Assembly: GCF_949769195.1 (NCBI RefSeq) | Contig: NZ_OX458333.1 | Location: 4,002,001-4,066,000, forward strand | Reading direction: 5' to 3' | DNA length: 64,000 bases | Source: Methylocaldum szegediense | Lineage (GTDB): Bacteria > Pseudomonadota > Gammaproteobacteria > Methylococcales > Methylococcaceae | In this document: positions 16,013 to 24,910 of the stretch, piece after piece | How positions within the stretch are numbered: position 1 is the first letter of the stretch | Layout: the number at the start of each line of letters is the position of its first letter | Notes under the pieces: generated by a model | Database searches by the model: none | What the model was told of the DNA's origin: nothing | What the model saw: the letters and a program-made list of their open reading frames with translations, nothing else | Made by a program: the position numbers and the translations under genes

Positions 16013-17762
16013 GAAATGCAATGACGGACAAAGGACAGGTCGGGTTTTTTCCCAAAAAGACGCTCTCGGGGCGGAGCCCCGGCGCAACTTGTCGAAGGGC
16101 TGGTTCGGTCTCGTGACCGGGTTCTGGGTGGCCTCGGTCTACGCCCAGCCGGCTTATACGCCCCATATCATCAACAATCCGACGCCTCGGGCCGAAGCGG
16201 GCTTTGGGACATCTGTGGCCAAGGTGGGCGACGTGAACGGAGACGGCAAGGCCGACTTCCTGGTCGGGGCTCCGGGTCATACCGCTGACGGCAATCCTCG
16301 TCAAGGCCGGGCATTTGTCTTGAGCGGAGCTGATAGGAGTCTTCTCTACCGGGTGAACCATCCGGAACCTCAAGCCAACGCGCACTTCGGTCAAGCCGTG
16401 GCCGGAACGGGCGATGTCAATGGCGATGATATTCCCGACCTCCTCGTAGGGGCTCCCGAGCAGACCGTAAAGGGTAACGATCGGCAGGGTCGGGCTTTCG
16501 TTTTCAGCGGTGCCGACGGGCGACTCCTTTACAGCCTAGATACTCCGACGCCCCAGAGCGACGCCGTATTCGGGTTTTCGGTGGCCGATGCGGGCGATGT
16601 CAACGGCGACAACATTCCCGACCTGCTGATAGGCGCACCGGGTCAAGACACGCCCGACATGTCCAAGCGTGGCCAGGCTTATGTTTTCAGCGGTGCCGAT
16701 GGGCGTCCCATTCTGACGCTTAGATACCCGAAATTCGAGGGTAGTGGTTTCGGCCTATCCGTGGCCGGCGCGGGTGACGTCACCGGCGACGGCATTCCCG
16801 ACTTTCTGGTGGGAATGCCCGGCCTAGGTCGGGTGGGTAGAGCCCTGGTTCTCAGCGGGGCCGATGGCAGCCTCGTTCATATTCTCAATGCAGAACAAGC
16901 GCCGGAGGAGAGGGCCTTTTTAGGCTCGGCGGTGGCAGGCGTCGGCGACGTGAACGGCGACGGCGTTCCCGATCTGTTGGTGGGAGCACCGTTTCTGCCA
17001 ACAGGCGAGTACGGGAGCTTTATCTTCGGAGGCGGGGCATTCGTATTCAATGGAGCCACCGGTCAGCTTTTGTACCAGGTCGAAAACTCGGCCCCGGAGA
17101 ACAATGCCGACTTCGGTTCTGCCGTAGCCGGATTGGATGACGTGAACGGAGACGGTATTCCCGATCTCCTGGTGGGTGCGCCGGGACGAGAAACCGATGA
17201 TGCGCCCGAGGGTAAGGTCGTGATTGCGAGCGGGGCGGACGGCCGCGAGCTTCTGGTTCTTCGCAACCCAGGACGTCAAGCTCTTGCCCATTTTGGCCGA
17301 TCCGTGGCAGGAATCGGGGATGTGAACGATGACGGTGTCCCCGACCTCGTAGTAGGAGTGCCTTTCCAAGATGCGCGGGGTAATCGTGACCAGGGCCGAG
17401 CGGTTCTTTTCCTCAGCCGCGCTTCGGCTTCCATTACTTGCCTCGGCGTACCCGCCACGATCGTCGGCACGCCGGGCAACGATATCTTGCGGGGAACACC
17501 GGGCGACGACGTGATCGTCGGCCTTGCCGGGAACGACGTGATCGATGGTCGGGGAGGGGACGATCGTATCTGCGGCGGCGACGGCAATGATGTCATCCAG
17601 GGCGGTGCCGGCAGCGACAGGGTCGACGGCGGCGCCGGAAACGATGTGATCAACATGGTGGACGGCGTTCGTGGTAACGACACGGTCAACGGCGGCAGCC
17701 ACGTCAGCGGCGATGTTTGTGTGGCCGACCGAGGAGACACGGTACGCAACTGTAATCCGTGA
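16011..17762 (+). CDS. FG-GAP (integrin-alpha-like) repeat protein with C-terminal RTX calcium-binding repeats
   Basis: 583 aa. An N-terminal basic region then hydrophobic WFGLVTGFWVASVYA suggests export. Seven FG-GAP units follow, each with a Ca-binding loop (GDVNGDGKADFLVGAPG, GDVNGDDIPDLLVGAPE, and so on), forming a beta-propeller as in integrin alpha chains. Residues ~480-560 carry RTX nonapeptides (GGDGNDVIQ, GGAGSDRVD, GGAGNDVIN), which fold with Ca2+ after type I secretion or at the cell surface. The ribosome site AGCGAGGA supports the start. The protein is probably extracellular and adhesive. It lies downstream of a Val leader and terminator whose usual target it is not. Confidence 0.85.
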   Translation: MKCNDGQRTGRVFSQKDALGAEPRRNLSKGWFGLVTGFWVASVYAQPAYTPHIINNPTPRAEAGFGTSVAKVGDVNGDGKADFLVGAPGHTADGNPRQGRAFVLSGADRSLLYRVNHPEPQANAHFGQAVAGTGDVNGDDIPDLLVGAPEQTVKGNDRQGRAFVFSGADGRLLYSLDTPTPQSDAVFGFSVADAGDVNGDNIPDLLIGAPGQDTPDMSKRGQAYVFSGADGRPILTLRYPKFEGSGFGLSVAGAGDVTGDGIPDFLVGMPGLGRVGRALVLSGADGSLVHILNAEQAPEERAFLGSAVAGVGDVNGDGVPDLLVGAPFLPTGEYGSFIFGGGAFVFNGATGQLLYQVENSAPENNADFGSAVAGLDDVNGDGIPDLLVGAPGRETDDAPEGKVVIASGADGRELLVLRNPGRQALAHFGRSVAGIGDVNDDGVPDLVVGVPFQDARGNRDQGRAVLFLSRASASITCLGVPATIVGTPGNDILRGTPGDDVIVGLAGNDVIDGRGGDDRICGGDGNDVIQGGAGSDRVDGGAGNDVINMVDGVRGNDTVNGGSHVSGDVCVADRGDTVRNCNP

Positions 17763-17888
17763 TCGAGTTTGCCGCTTGGCAGTCCCTGATGTTCGAGTTT
17801 GCCAGGTCGCAGTTGTTGACGGCGAGCGATTGCAACGGCTGGTTGAGGTTTCCTATAGAAGGTGCCTGTAGCTTGACTACGGGCACTT

Positions 17889-18335
17889 TCATTCGGGTAT
17901 TCCGCGGGCACTCGGATAACGTTTTACGAAATGCTTGGATCGGATTTTGTAGCCCTTGGCTAGGTAAAAGCGGTGCGCTTCAAGGCGTCGGTCGCTGCTG
18001 GTCAATTCGACCCGGTCACATCCCTTGCCGACGAAGAAATCGTCCGCCACCTTCAGTAGTTCGGTTCCGATGCCTCGCCGCCTGATGTTCTCGTCGACCA
18101 CCAGAGCGGAAATACGTCCCCATTTTCCACGTTCATGGAGCGGAGCGATGACATGCAGCACGATGGCTCCGACCACCTCCCCGCCGATTTCGGCCACCAA
18201 AGCCAAATCTGAATCCGATTCCTCATAGGCCAGGAGCCTTTCCCGAAGTTCGTCGGCTCCGATGGCATAGCCCAGTTGTCGGAACAGCTGGACCAGCCGT
18301 TCACAATCCGAGGGTGCGGCTAGACGCACCCTCAC
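17889..18335 (-). CDS. GNAT-family N-acetyltransferase
   Basis: 148 aa, complete GNAT fold: N-terminal VRLAAPSDCERLVQLFRQLG, the strand ALVAEIGGEVVGAIVLHV, and motif A ALVVDENIRRRGIGTELLKVA with the acetyl-CoA pyrophosphate loop RRRGIG. It ends with the usual FYLAKGYKI strand. The acceptor substrate is not readable. It is convergent with the FG-GAP gene and precedes (58 bases) a GFA gene on the same strand. Confidence 0.9.
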   Translation of the reverse strand: MRVRLAAPSDCERLVQLFRQLGYAIGADELRERLLAYEESDSDLALVAEIGGEVVGAIVLHVIAPLHERGKWGRISALVVDENIRRRGIGTELLKVADDFFVGKGCDRVELTSSDRRLEAHRFYLAKGYKIRSKHFVKRYPSARGIPE

Positions 18336-18392
18336 GGGCTGTTCTCCAGAATAAGCTGGACCTCAACTTTTCTCGGCCGCGCCAGAGGACGA

Positions 18393-18791
18393 TCAAGCTT
18401 GTCGGCTGAGATGTGCCAACCTGTGCGCATGGGCTTCCCAGTTTCGACCGTCGAAGGGTTCGACGACCAATTCCTTGGGCTGCGGTGTCAGACAGCGGAC
18501 GTTCACGTCGTAGCCGTCCGGGTTGGACCTCGGGATGTAAAAAGGCTTGATCCCGCAAGTCTTGCAGAATAGATGCTTAGCGACGCCGGTGTTGAAGGTG
18601 TATACGGCGAGGTTCTCCTCTCCCGTCAACAGCCTAAACCTGGACTTGGGAACGATGAGATGCAAAAAGCCGGACTTGGAACAAATCGAGCAATTGCAGT
18701 CCTGACAAACGACTCGCTCGGGAGCTTCGACTTCGAAGACGACCGCTTCGCAGTGGCAACTGCCGCGATAGATCATGGTTTTCCTACTCAT
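18393..18791 (-). CDS. GFA-family (glutathione-dependent formaldehyde-activating enzyme-like) zinc protein
   Basis: 132 aa with the full Cys pattern of the GFA/CENP-V fold: SCHCEAV, CQDCNCSIC and FCKTCGIKPFY, which bind structural and catalytic Zn2+. The founding member Gfa was proposed to speed glutathione-formaldehyde adduct formation, though most family members have no proven reaction. In a C1-using host such a role would make sense, but this is not demonstrated here. The start codon gives a short basic N-terminus without a signal peptide, so it is cytoplasmic. Confidence 0.88.
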   Translation of the reverse strand: MSRKTMIYRGSCHCEAVVFEVEAPERVVCQDCNCSICSKSGFLHLIVPKSRFRLLTGEENLAVYTFNTGVAKHLFCKTCGIKPFYIPRSNPDGYDVNVRCLTPQPKELVVEPFDGRNWEAHAHRLAHLSRQA

Positions 18792-19650
18792 GAAAAAATG
18801 CTGACATCGCAGACCTCGTGTACGACCTTACGGGCATACGTAAACGATCCAGGGTCATGATAGCAGACAGGTCGTCCATCGATGGCGTGGGCGGTGGGTA
18901 CGGTTTTATGGGTCGTTGTTCGCCCAGCTAACGGATACGCATAGCCTTACAAAGCATTCATCCTTCGCTCGAGAATCCACCGCGATCATCGCCTGCACGG
19001 TGTACTGGCCGAAGCGGCGCGACGATTGCGGTACGTTCCGCTAGCGCCAAACCTCCCGCGATCGGATTTCGGTTTCACAAGTCGCAGTTCTGTTCGTCCA
19101 ACAGGATCGGCTCGCCGCCCGGCGAGATGCGTGCGAGGCGACCCCGATTTAGCAGCCGCAGTAGTGCCAGCAAGCCCTCTGCATCGCGCTCCGGAAGCGG
19201 TTCGACCAGCAAGCGCTCAGCGGGGTCACTTCCTCCGAGAATTTTGGCGATCAAGGCTTACACCGAGCGGGAATCCCGGACGATCAACGTGTCGACAATC
19301 TCTCTCCGGCACAGGGCTTCCGACTAGAGATAGCCGAGTGAGGCGCGCGGTGGACGAGTGCGGGTGTTTCACCAGACGTGATACCGGACGTGGTCCCCGC
19401 CTGGAAACTGGAAGAAGCCCTGCAAGCAATGGTGGCGCACCAAGGCGAATTTCAAAGTGAATGTGTCACATCGCTGAGTGAATACGTCACATTTAAATTA
19501 CACATCCCCGTCTAGACTTTTGCCCCTGAGAACTCCTCACCAAAAAAACACGGACAGAGAGACAACTCTCCAGCCGCTCCCCAGCGCGTTGACCCGATGT
19601 GAAGTCGTGAGGAACGAGAACGAAATTCAAGACGAAGAGGAGCATGCGAA
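18792..19650. other. 859-bp intergenic region upstream of the biosynthetic cluster
   Basis: No frame has a protein-like composition. The left 600 bases look like decayed or repeat-derived DNA. The right part (19440-19650) is AT-richer and holds the tandem operator described at 19456-19492, then an A-rich leader with a GAGGAG ribosome site for the first cluster gene. It is the probable promoter region of the whole cluster. Confidence 0.55.
19456..19492. promoter_or_regulatory. Tandem palindromic operator (two GTGA-N5-TCAC boxes 21 bp apart)
   Basis: AGTGAATGTGTCACAT (19456-19471) and AGTGAATACGTCACAT (19477-19492) differ at two bases. Their starts are 21 bp apart, two helical turns, so two dimers could bind the same face. 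Each is a GTGA/TCAC palindrome with a 5-base spacer; CRP sites have six, so a CRP protein is not the obvious ligand. They are the only strong regulatory signal before the cluster and are about 160 bases upstream of its first ATG. Confidence 0.6.
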
Positions 19651-20469
19651 ATGAGCATAGCGAGGCGTCCATCCGCCGTGCGCCTTCAGAATGACTGGAA
19701 TGAGGTCACCCAGTGGGATGACTATGGCCAGTCCGCTTCTGCCCCGAAGAACACGGCAGAAGCGTACTGCTTTCATCCCGGCGTGTTGCCTGAGGAACTT
19801 CGCATCCTCATGGTAGGTATCGGCGGGCTAGGTGTGGCCAATCTGACCCGGCGACTGCGCGACCTCATCGCCGACCGGTACTGCCATGTGTGTACGGCGG
19901 AGCAGCGCGGTGTCGCGCAACGCCGGGCAAGCACCGCTGCTACGCTGGTCGCCGGTCGTTCGGTGTGCGCGCCTTCCCTCGACGTTTCGGACGTAGACAT
20001 CCTGATCGGACTGGAACCCCTTGAGGCGCTCCGGTATCGCGATCGGCTGCGGCCCGGCTCCCTGTGTCTTCTTTCCGATGTACGTATCGAAACCATCTGC
20101 GGCGGACTCCGGCAGTACGCCGACACGCGGGAAATCGTATGCGAACTGGAATGGCAGGGTGCTCAGTGCGTGTTGATTCCCCTGGCGCAATGGCATCGGT
20201 CAGAGCGCATGGAGCCGGTTTATGCATCCAGTGTCATGCTCGGATTGTTTTGCGCCGTCTTCGATATCGATATCGAACGGGCCAAGACACTCGCCTTCTG
20301 CGGTTTGGCGCCACGTATCGCGCACAAGAACATACGGGCGATGGAATGGGGGTTCCGTCAGTTCCGCAGAGAAGCATCCGACATGGCTCTCTTCAATAGT
20401 CGCCAAGACTCATCCGATTACATCCTCCACGGCTATGGCGAAACGGAACTCGCCGAAGCCAAGGTTTAA
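19651..20469 (+). CDS. IorB-like 2-oxoacid:acceptor oxidoreductase gamma-domain subunit
   Basis: 272 aa. After an unusual ~50-residue N-terminal extension comes the IorB/POR-gamma Rossmann-like domain: LMVGIGGLGVANLTRRLRDL, AEQRGVAQRRAS (equivalent to the H-G-x-A-Q-R-G-G loop) and VDILIGLEPLEALRY. In indolepyruvate:ferredoxin oxidoreductases this subunit works with IorA to convert arylpyruvates to aryl-acetyl-CoA. Here it is the first gene of the cluster, with GAGGAG upstream, and is separated from its iorA-like partner by an acyltransferase gene. The C-terminal ~60 residues extend past typical IorB. Reaction and substrate are inferred from family. Confidence 0.75.
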   Translation: MSIARRPSAVRLQNDWNEVTQWDDYGQSASAPKNTAEAYCFHPGVLPEELRILMVGIGGLGVANLTRRLRDLIADRYCHVCTAEQRGVAQRRASTAATLVAGRSVCAPSLDVSDVDILIGLEPLEALRYRDRLRPGSLCLLSDVRIETICGGLRQYADTREIVCELEWQGAQCVLIPLAQWHRSERMEPVYASSVMLGLFCAVFDIDIERAKTLAFCGLAPRIAHKNIRAMEWGFRQFRREASDMALFNSRQDSSDYILHGYGETELAEAKV

Positions 20470-20489
20470 CAAGAATCGAGAATCGACAG

Positions 20490-21401
20490 ATGTCTTGCTG
20501 TTACATGTTTCCGGGTTTGGGGGCGGATTACCCCGGCATGATCGAGAAATTCCGTATTTACCATCCGTGGTCGCAAAAGCTCTTGGCCGATTGGAGCGAG
20601 CTGGTGGGCTGCGATCTCAGCGCCGAGCACGCCGCTAGTGACTGGGAGCGTGAAAACCTACACCAGCTGCGGATACATACCCTCAACCTCCTGTGGTGGC
20701 GCGTCGTACGCCAATCCAGCCTCGACGCGAACTACAGCTGTTGCGGCCATAGCTTGGGTTTTTACGCCGCAGCGGTGGCTGCAGGCTCATTGACCGAGGA
20801 AATGTCGTTCCGTTGGCTTCAGGCGATGTTCAGCGCCGCTTGGGACGAATTCCAGGAGAATACCGGGAAAATCGCGGTTATCACCACCAACACCCCGATT
20901 GGGGCCCATAGTCTCGCGCGCCGCTTCTCCGTGGAAGTGCTCGCGATCAACAGCGCCTACCAGATCGTAGTGTACGGGAGCGAACAAGATATCGAGCGGC
21001 TGTGCTGCACGCTCGAGGGAGCGCTGATTCGTCGGGACGATTTTGATGCCCGTATTCCCTTCCACTCTATCCGTATGTGGCGCGTCACCGAAACGGTCGC
21101 CGCGCGTGCCGCAGAGCTGGGTTTGACCGTCGGCCCGCCGGTACAGGCTTTGTGGTCGCACATCACGGGCGAGCGGCTGTTTTCGGCCGACCAGGTGTTC
21201 GCCACGCTTACGCGCCAGCCCTGCCAAACCGTGTTGTGGCAGCAACTGGTTCGAAATCTCCGTTCGCAGCACTACAGCGAATTCGTGGAAGTCGGTCCCA
21301 GTCGGGTGTTGACCCAGATTGCTCGATGGAACGCCCCGCATACTCCCGTGCGGTACGTCGACAATCTGCGAAAAGCCAAACGATCCGAAGCGAGGGGTTG
21401 A
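20490..21401 (+). CDS. Malonyl-CoA:ACP transacylase-like acyltransferase
   Basis: 303 aa of the FabD fold: N-terminal MFPGLGADYPGM (FabD FPGQGAQ-like), nucleophile motif CGHSLGFYAAAVAAGSL with Ser-88, and a later His in ARIPFHSIRM, matching the Ser-His dyad. The end VEVGPSRVLTQIARW mirrors FabD's E-x-G-P-x-x-x-L. It would load extender or starter units onto the ACP encoded two genes on. It sits between the iorB- and iorA-like genes with gaps of 20 and 2 bases, so a link between starter formation and loading is plausible but unproven. Confidence 0.88.
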   Translation: MSCCYMFPGLGADYPGMIEKFRIYHPWSQKLLADWSELVGCDLSAEHAASDWERENLHQLRIHTLNLLWWRVVRQSSLDANYSCCGHSLGFYAAAVAAGSLTEEMSFRWLQAMFSAAWDEFQENTGKIAVITTNTPIGAHSLARRFSVEVLAINSAYQIVVYGSEQDIERLCCTLEGALIRRDDFDARIPFHSIRMWRVTETVAARAAELGLTVGPPVQALWSHITGERLFSADQVFATLTRQPCQTVLWQQLVRNLRSQHYSEFVEVGPSRVLTQIARWNAPHTPVRYVDNLRKAKRSEARG

Positions 21402-21403
21402 AC

Positions 21404-23344
21404 ATGGCGTTCCTTAATGGTTGCGAGGCGGTAGCGCGCGGCGCATGGGAAGCGGGTGCCGCGTTCGTGGGTTCGTATCCTGGCTCGCCGGTCACCGGCG
21501 TCGTGGAAGGACTCCTGCGCTTTCCCGAGATCAAGACCCAATGGATGGCCAACGAGAAGGTCGCCCTGGAGGCCGCCATCGGCGCCGCACATGCCGGGCA
21601 GCGCGCCTTGGCTGTGATGAAGCACGTAGGTTTGAACGTAGCGGCCGATCCGTTCTTCAACGTCGCCTACACCGGCACCCGCGGCGGGCTGGTCATCGTT
21701 GTCGGCGACGACCCGGGCGCCAAGGCTTCGCAAAACGAACAGGACACGAGGATGCTCGCCCAGGCGGCGCACGCACCCGTGCTCGAACCTTCCGATATCG
21801 ACGAGGCGTTGATCTTTCCGCGACTCGCTTTCGAAATCAGCGAGCAGTTCGACGTCCCCGTCGTGGTAAGGGTAACGACCCCAATCTGCTACGGCACCTC
21901 CAGAACCGTAATGGGCGCAAGACGCCGCGTTTTCCGGAATCTGGGCTTCGCCGCTCCGATAGAGAAATACCTGTTGCTGCCGGCATTCGTCCCAGCGCGG
22001 CACAAGGATTTGGTGCGGCGAATCGACCGCCTGGCGAGCGGACACTGGAGCCGCTGGTTCATGCAAACCCTGATGCCGACCGAACGCCTGGAAAAATATC
22101 CTTACGGCATTGTGGTGACGGGCTTCCCCTATCATACTGTCCGCGAACTGTTCGAGGGGCGGGCGCCGATCTTGAAGGTCGGCATGAGCTACCCCTTGAA
22201 TAAAGAAGCGATCCTGGAGTTCTCTGCCCGCTGCGAGCGCATTCTGGTGGTCGAGGAATCGAGCCGATTCCTGGAGCAGAGTATCCGCGCCTTGGGCGTC
22301 AATGTTGCCGCGCGTCCTCATTTCGACGGGGTCGGCGAATTCTCCCTCAAACAACTCGAGAGTCCGGACATCCCTGAGATTGCGGAGCGTCTGCAGGAAC
22401 GGATCGGCCAGAAACGAAAAGTGATCCCGATCCGGCAGCAGGTTACGACGCCGGAGAAACGCTCCAGGCTTCCGTTGCCGCCCCGTCCCCCCGGGTTTTG
22501 TGCCGGCTGCTCCCATCGCGGGATCTTTTACACGCTGGGCAAGCGCGATCTCTATGTGGTCGGCGACATCGGCTGCTACACCTTGGGCGCACTGGAGCCC
22601 CATGGCGCGCTGCACGCGAATCTGTGCATGGGGGCAAGCCTCGGGATTCTACAGGGCTACCTTGCCGCCATGGGGCCGGAGGCGGCCAGGTCCTGCATCG
22701 CCGTGATCGGCGATTCGACCTTCTTTCATTCCGGTATTCCTTCGTTGCTGACCGCCGTGGCGGCGAAGATACCGGGAACCATCCTGATCCTCGACAATGC
22801 TGGAACAGCCATGACCGGCTTCCAGCTCACTAATCGGCCGTTCCAGCGCGACGATTGGGAACGCCTGCTGCAGGCGCTGGGCGTGCCTGAATTCGCCGTG
22901 GTCGACGCATTGGACTTGGACCAGCTGGACTCTACCCTGGATGCCTTCCTGGCGTCCGACCGCCTGTCGGTCATGGTGGTCAAGGGTAGTTGCGTGCAGG
23001 GATTGCCGCGGAAGGGGCCGACCAATTACCGGTACACGATTAACGCCGACCTTTGCACCCAGTGCGGGGAATGCCTGAAGGTCGATTGCCCGGCGATCGT
23101 GCCGTCTTGGGACCGGCAGAATGCTCGACTGGGTTCGGTGGCCATTTCGAGCGAGTGCATCGGCTGCGGTTTGTGTTCGCAGTCGTGCCCTCAGCACGCC
23201 GTCATCCCAAGAACTCTGTCCTTCAAGTCTCGCGTTCTGACGCGGATGATCGCGCCGGTGCCGTGGCATCGGGTGATCAGAAGGCTACGTGCGATTCCGC
23301 CGATTCGAAAGCTGTTAAACGCATTCGAAAAAGAGACTCATTAA
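21404..23344 (+). CDS. IorA-like indolepyruvate:ferredoxin oxidoreductase alpha subunit with 2[4Fe-4S] domain
   Basis: The ATG at 21404, after AGGGG, gives 646 aa; a longer frame overlaps the acyltransferase and is rejected. The N-terminal pyrimidine-binding domain has GNEA-like NGCEAVARGAWEAGAAFV, GSYPGSPVTGV and the family signature DPGAKASQNEQDTR. The C-terminal TPP domain carries CAGCSHRGIF, GDIGCYTLG, GDSTFFHSG and LDNAGTAMTG. Two ferredoxin clusters end it: CTQCGECLKVDCP and CIGCGLCSQSCP. Known IorAB makes aryl-acetyl-CoA from arylpyruvate, reducing ferredoxin. In a type II FAS/PKS cluster the likely job is making an (aryl)acyl-CoA primer, or oxidatively removing a 2-oxo acid intermediate. 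Confidence 0.85.
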   Translation: MAFLNGCEAVARGAWEAGAAFVGSYPGSPVTGVVEGLLRFPEIKTQWMANEKVALEAAIGAAHAGQRALAVMKHVGLNVAADPFFNVAYTGTRGGLVIVVGDDPGAKASQNEQDTRMLAQAAHAPVLEPSDIDEALIFPRLAFEISEQFDVPVVVRVTTPICYGTSRTVMGARRRVFRNLGFAAPIEKYLLLPAFVPARHKDLVRRIDRLASGHWSRWFMQTLMPTERLEKYPYGIVVTGFPYHTVRELFEGRAPILKVGMSYPLNKEAILEFSARCERILVVEESSRFLEQSIRALGVNVAARPHFDGVGEFSLKQLESPDIPEIAERLQERIGQKRKVIPIRQQVTTPEKRSRLPLPPRPPGFCAGCSHRGIFYTLGKRDLYVVGDIGCYTLGALEPHGALHANLCMGASLGILQGYLAAMGPEAARSCIAVIGDSTFFHSGIPSLLTAVAAKIPGTILILDNAGTAMTGFQLTNRPFQRDDWERLLQALGVPEFAVVDALDLDQLDSTLDAFLASDRLSVMVVKGSCVQGLPRKGPTNYRYTINADLCTQCGECLKVDCPAIVPSWDRQNARLGSVAISSECIGCGLCSQSCPQHAVIPRTLSFKSRVLTRMIAPVPWHRVIRRLRAIPPIRKLLNAFEKETH

Positions 23345-23386
23345 CTTTCTTCTTAACTCTTTTAGCCACAAGCGAGGAGAAAAGCC

Positions 23387-23656
23387 ATGCAAATCGAGCA
23401 AATCAAGACCGAACTGAAAAACATTTTCGCCGACCGCCTGAACATGGATATTGCCGCGATCAATGCGAGCGACGATGACGGATTGTTCGATCCGGAAGGA
23501 TGGAACATCGACTCCATCGACGTGATCGACATCGTGCTCGGCGTGGAACAGACCTTCGGGGTGAAACTGAAACAGGACGAGGAGGTGCAAACCCACTTCC
23601 GGACCCTCAACACTCTGGCCGAACACATCGGTCAGCTGTTAGCGGCGAAAGCCTGA
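23387..23656 (+). CDS. Acyl carrier protein
   Basis: 89 aa, four-helix ACP fold. The phosphopantetheine site is Ser-43 in NIDSIDVIDIVLGVE (DSxD motif). Helix 1 is IEQIKTELKNIF, and the C-terminal helix is LNTLAEHIGQLL. GCGAGGAG precedes the ATG. Compared with housekeeping AcpP it is longer in loop 1 (SDDDGLFDPEGW) and has DSID rather than DSLD, so it is a dedicated carrier. It would hold the growing chain for the KS, KR and DH enzymes that follow. Confidence 0.93.
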   Translation: MQIEQIKTELKNIFADRLNMDIAAINASDDDGLFDPEGWNIDSIDVIDIVLGVEQTFGVKLKQDEEVQTHFRTLNTLAEHIGQLLAAKA

Positions 23657-23697
23657 GCTCGTCACAAGCGGCCGGTCAAGTCCGTAGGGGAGTATCC

Positions 23698-24906
23698 ATG
23701 AAACGTATCGCTATCACGGGCCTAGGGATAGTCAGCCCAATTGGCAATAACGTGAGCCAGTTCGAAGCCTCGCTCCGGCTCGGCCGGTCGGGGGTGAAGG
23801 AGAACCGCTGGCACGACACCGAGGGCTTCGCCTCAAAACAGTTCGGCAAGATCGAGGGATTCGAGGTTCCGGCGGAAATCGGGAACCGCGCCAAGAGGCA
23901 CTACTCGTCGGTCGACCTGTATGCTCTGGCGGCCGCCATAGAAGCTGTGGAGTCGGCACGCCTCCCGATCAATTCGGTCGTTCGCGCCGGTACCGGCGTG
24001 GTGCTCGGGAGCGGCGGCGCGGTCGCTGACACGGAAGCCTACGTGACCCGCGCCGTCCGCAAGGAACCCCGGCGCCCGTCCCGCTTGCTCACGACCAATC
24101 CGGACAACGCCGGTAATGTAGTGGCCGCCCATTTCGGGTTCCAGGGGCCGCGCAGCAGCATCATGACTGCTTGCTCGTCCGGCGCCACTGCCTTGGGCTA
24201 CGCGGCCGATTTCATCCGCGAGGGCTATGCCGACGTGGTGCTCGCCGGCGGAGTCGAGGCGGCCTCCTACGTGACCCTGTCCGGTTTCAACGCGCTCGGC
24301 GCCTTGAGTCCGACAGTGACCCGGCCGTTCGATCTCAACCGGGACGGTATCGTGCTCGGAGAGGCGGCGGCAGTGTTGGTACTCGAGGACATGGATTACG
24401 CCTTGCGCCGCAAGGCGCCGATCCTGGCTGAGTTCGTTTCCTACGGCCTGACCTCGGACGCCAATCACATCACTGCCCCCCATCCCGAAGGGGACGGCAT
24501 GGCACGCGCCATGAACATGGCGCTCCGCAAAGGAGGCGTAAAGCCAGAACAGATACGCTACATCAATGCCCACGGCACCGGCACGCAGCTCAACGACAAG
24601 TCGGAAACCGCCGCGGTCAAGCGTGTCTTCGGCGAAAAACCCGAAGGCCTTTGCATGAGCACGATCAAGCCGATGATCGGCCACACGCTATCGGCGGCGG
24701 GTGCCATAGAAGCCGCCGCGACAGTGCTGAGCCTGCAGGGCCAATTCGTCCCGCCGACGCTCAATTACCAGACGCCGGACCCCGAATGCGATCTCGATTA
24801 CGTGCCGAATCGGGCCCGCAATCACGCCATGAAATACGCCATGTCGAATTCCCTGGCCTTCGGCGGCAACAACACCTCTTTAATTTTTAGACGCTATGAA
24901 GGGTGA
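23698..24906 (+). CDS. Beta-ketoacyl-ACP synthase II-like (KS-alpha)
   Basis: 402 aa with all three catalytic residues of FabF: Cys-159 in MTACSSGATALG, His in INAHGTGTQLND, and His in KPMIGHTLSAAGAIE. The C-terminal SNSLAFGGNN is also conserved. The chosen ATG at 23698 begins the standard RIAITGLGIVSP strand. It performs decarboxylative condensation of malonyl-ACP with the primer or growing chain. A second KS-like gene three genes on lacks these residues, which suggests a KS/chain-length-factor heterodimer. Confidence 0.95.
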   Translation: MKRIAITGLGIVSPIGNNVSQFEASLRLGRSGVKENRWHDTEGFASKQFGKIEGFEVPAEIGNRAKRHYSSVDLYALAAAIEAVESARLPINSVVRAGTGVVLGSGGAVADTEAYVTRAVRKEPRRPSRLLTTNPDNAGNVVAAHFGFQGPRSSIMTACSSGATALGYAADFIREGYADVVLAGGVEAASYVTLSGFNALGALSPTVTRPFDLNRDGIVLGEAAAVLVLEDMDYALRRKAPILAEFVSYGLTSDANHITAPHPEGDGMARAMNMALRKGGVKPEQIRYINAHGTGTQLNDKSETAAVKRVFGEKPEGLCMSTIKPMIGHTLSAAGAIEAAATVLSLQGQFVPPTLNYQTPDPECDLDYVPNRARNHAMKYAMSNSLAFGGNNTSLIFRRYEG

Positions 24907-24910
24907 AACC

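Noticed and set aside
19026-19460. 144-codon frame upstream of the biosynthetic cluster
   Set aside because: Arg/Ser/Pro-rich, no domain, no ribosome site; it runs into the operator region. Treated as non-coding.
19456-19492. Pair of CRP sites
   Set aside because: The GTGA/TCAC arms are separated by five bases instead of six and lack the TGTGA left arm, so standard CRP binding is not supported.
21077-21403. N-terminal extension of the iorA-like protein
   Set aside because: These 109 codons overlap the acyltransferase gene in another frame; the ATG at 21404 has a ribosome site and begins the standard IorA N-terminus.
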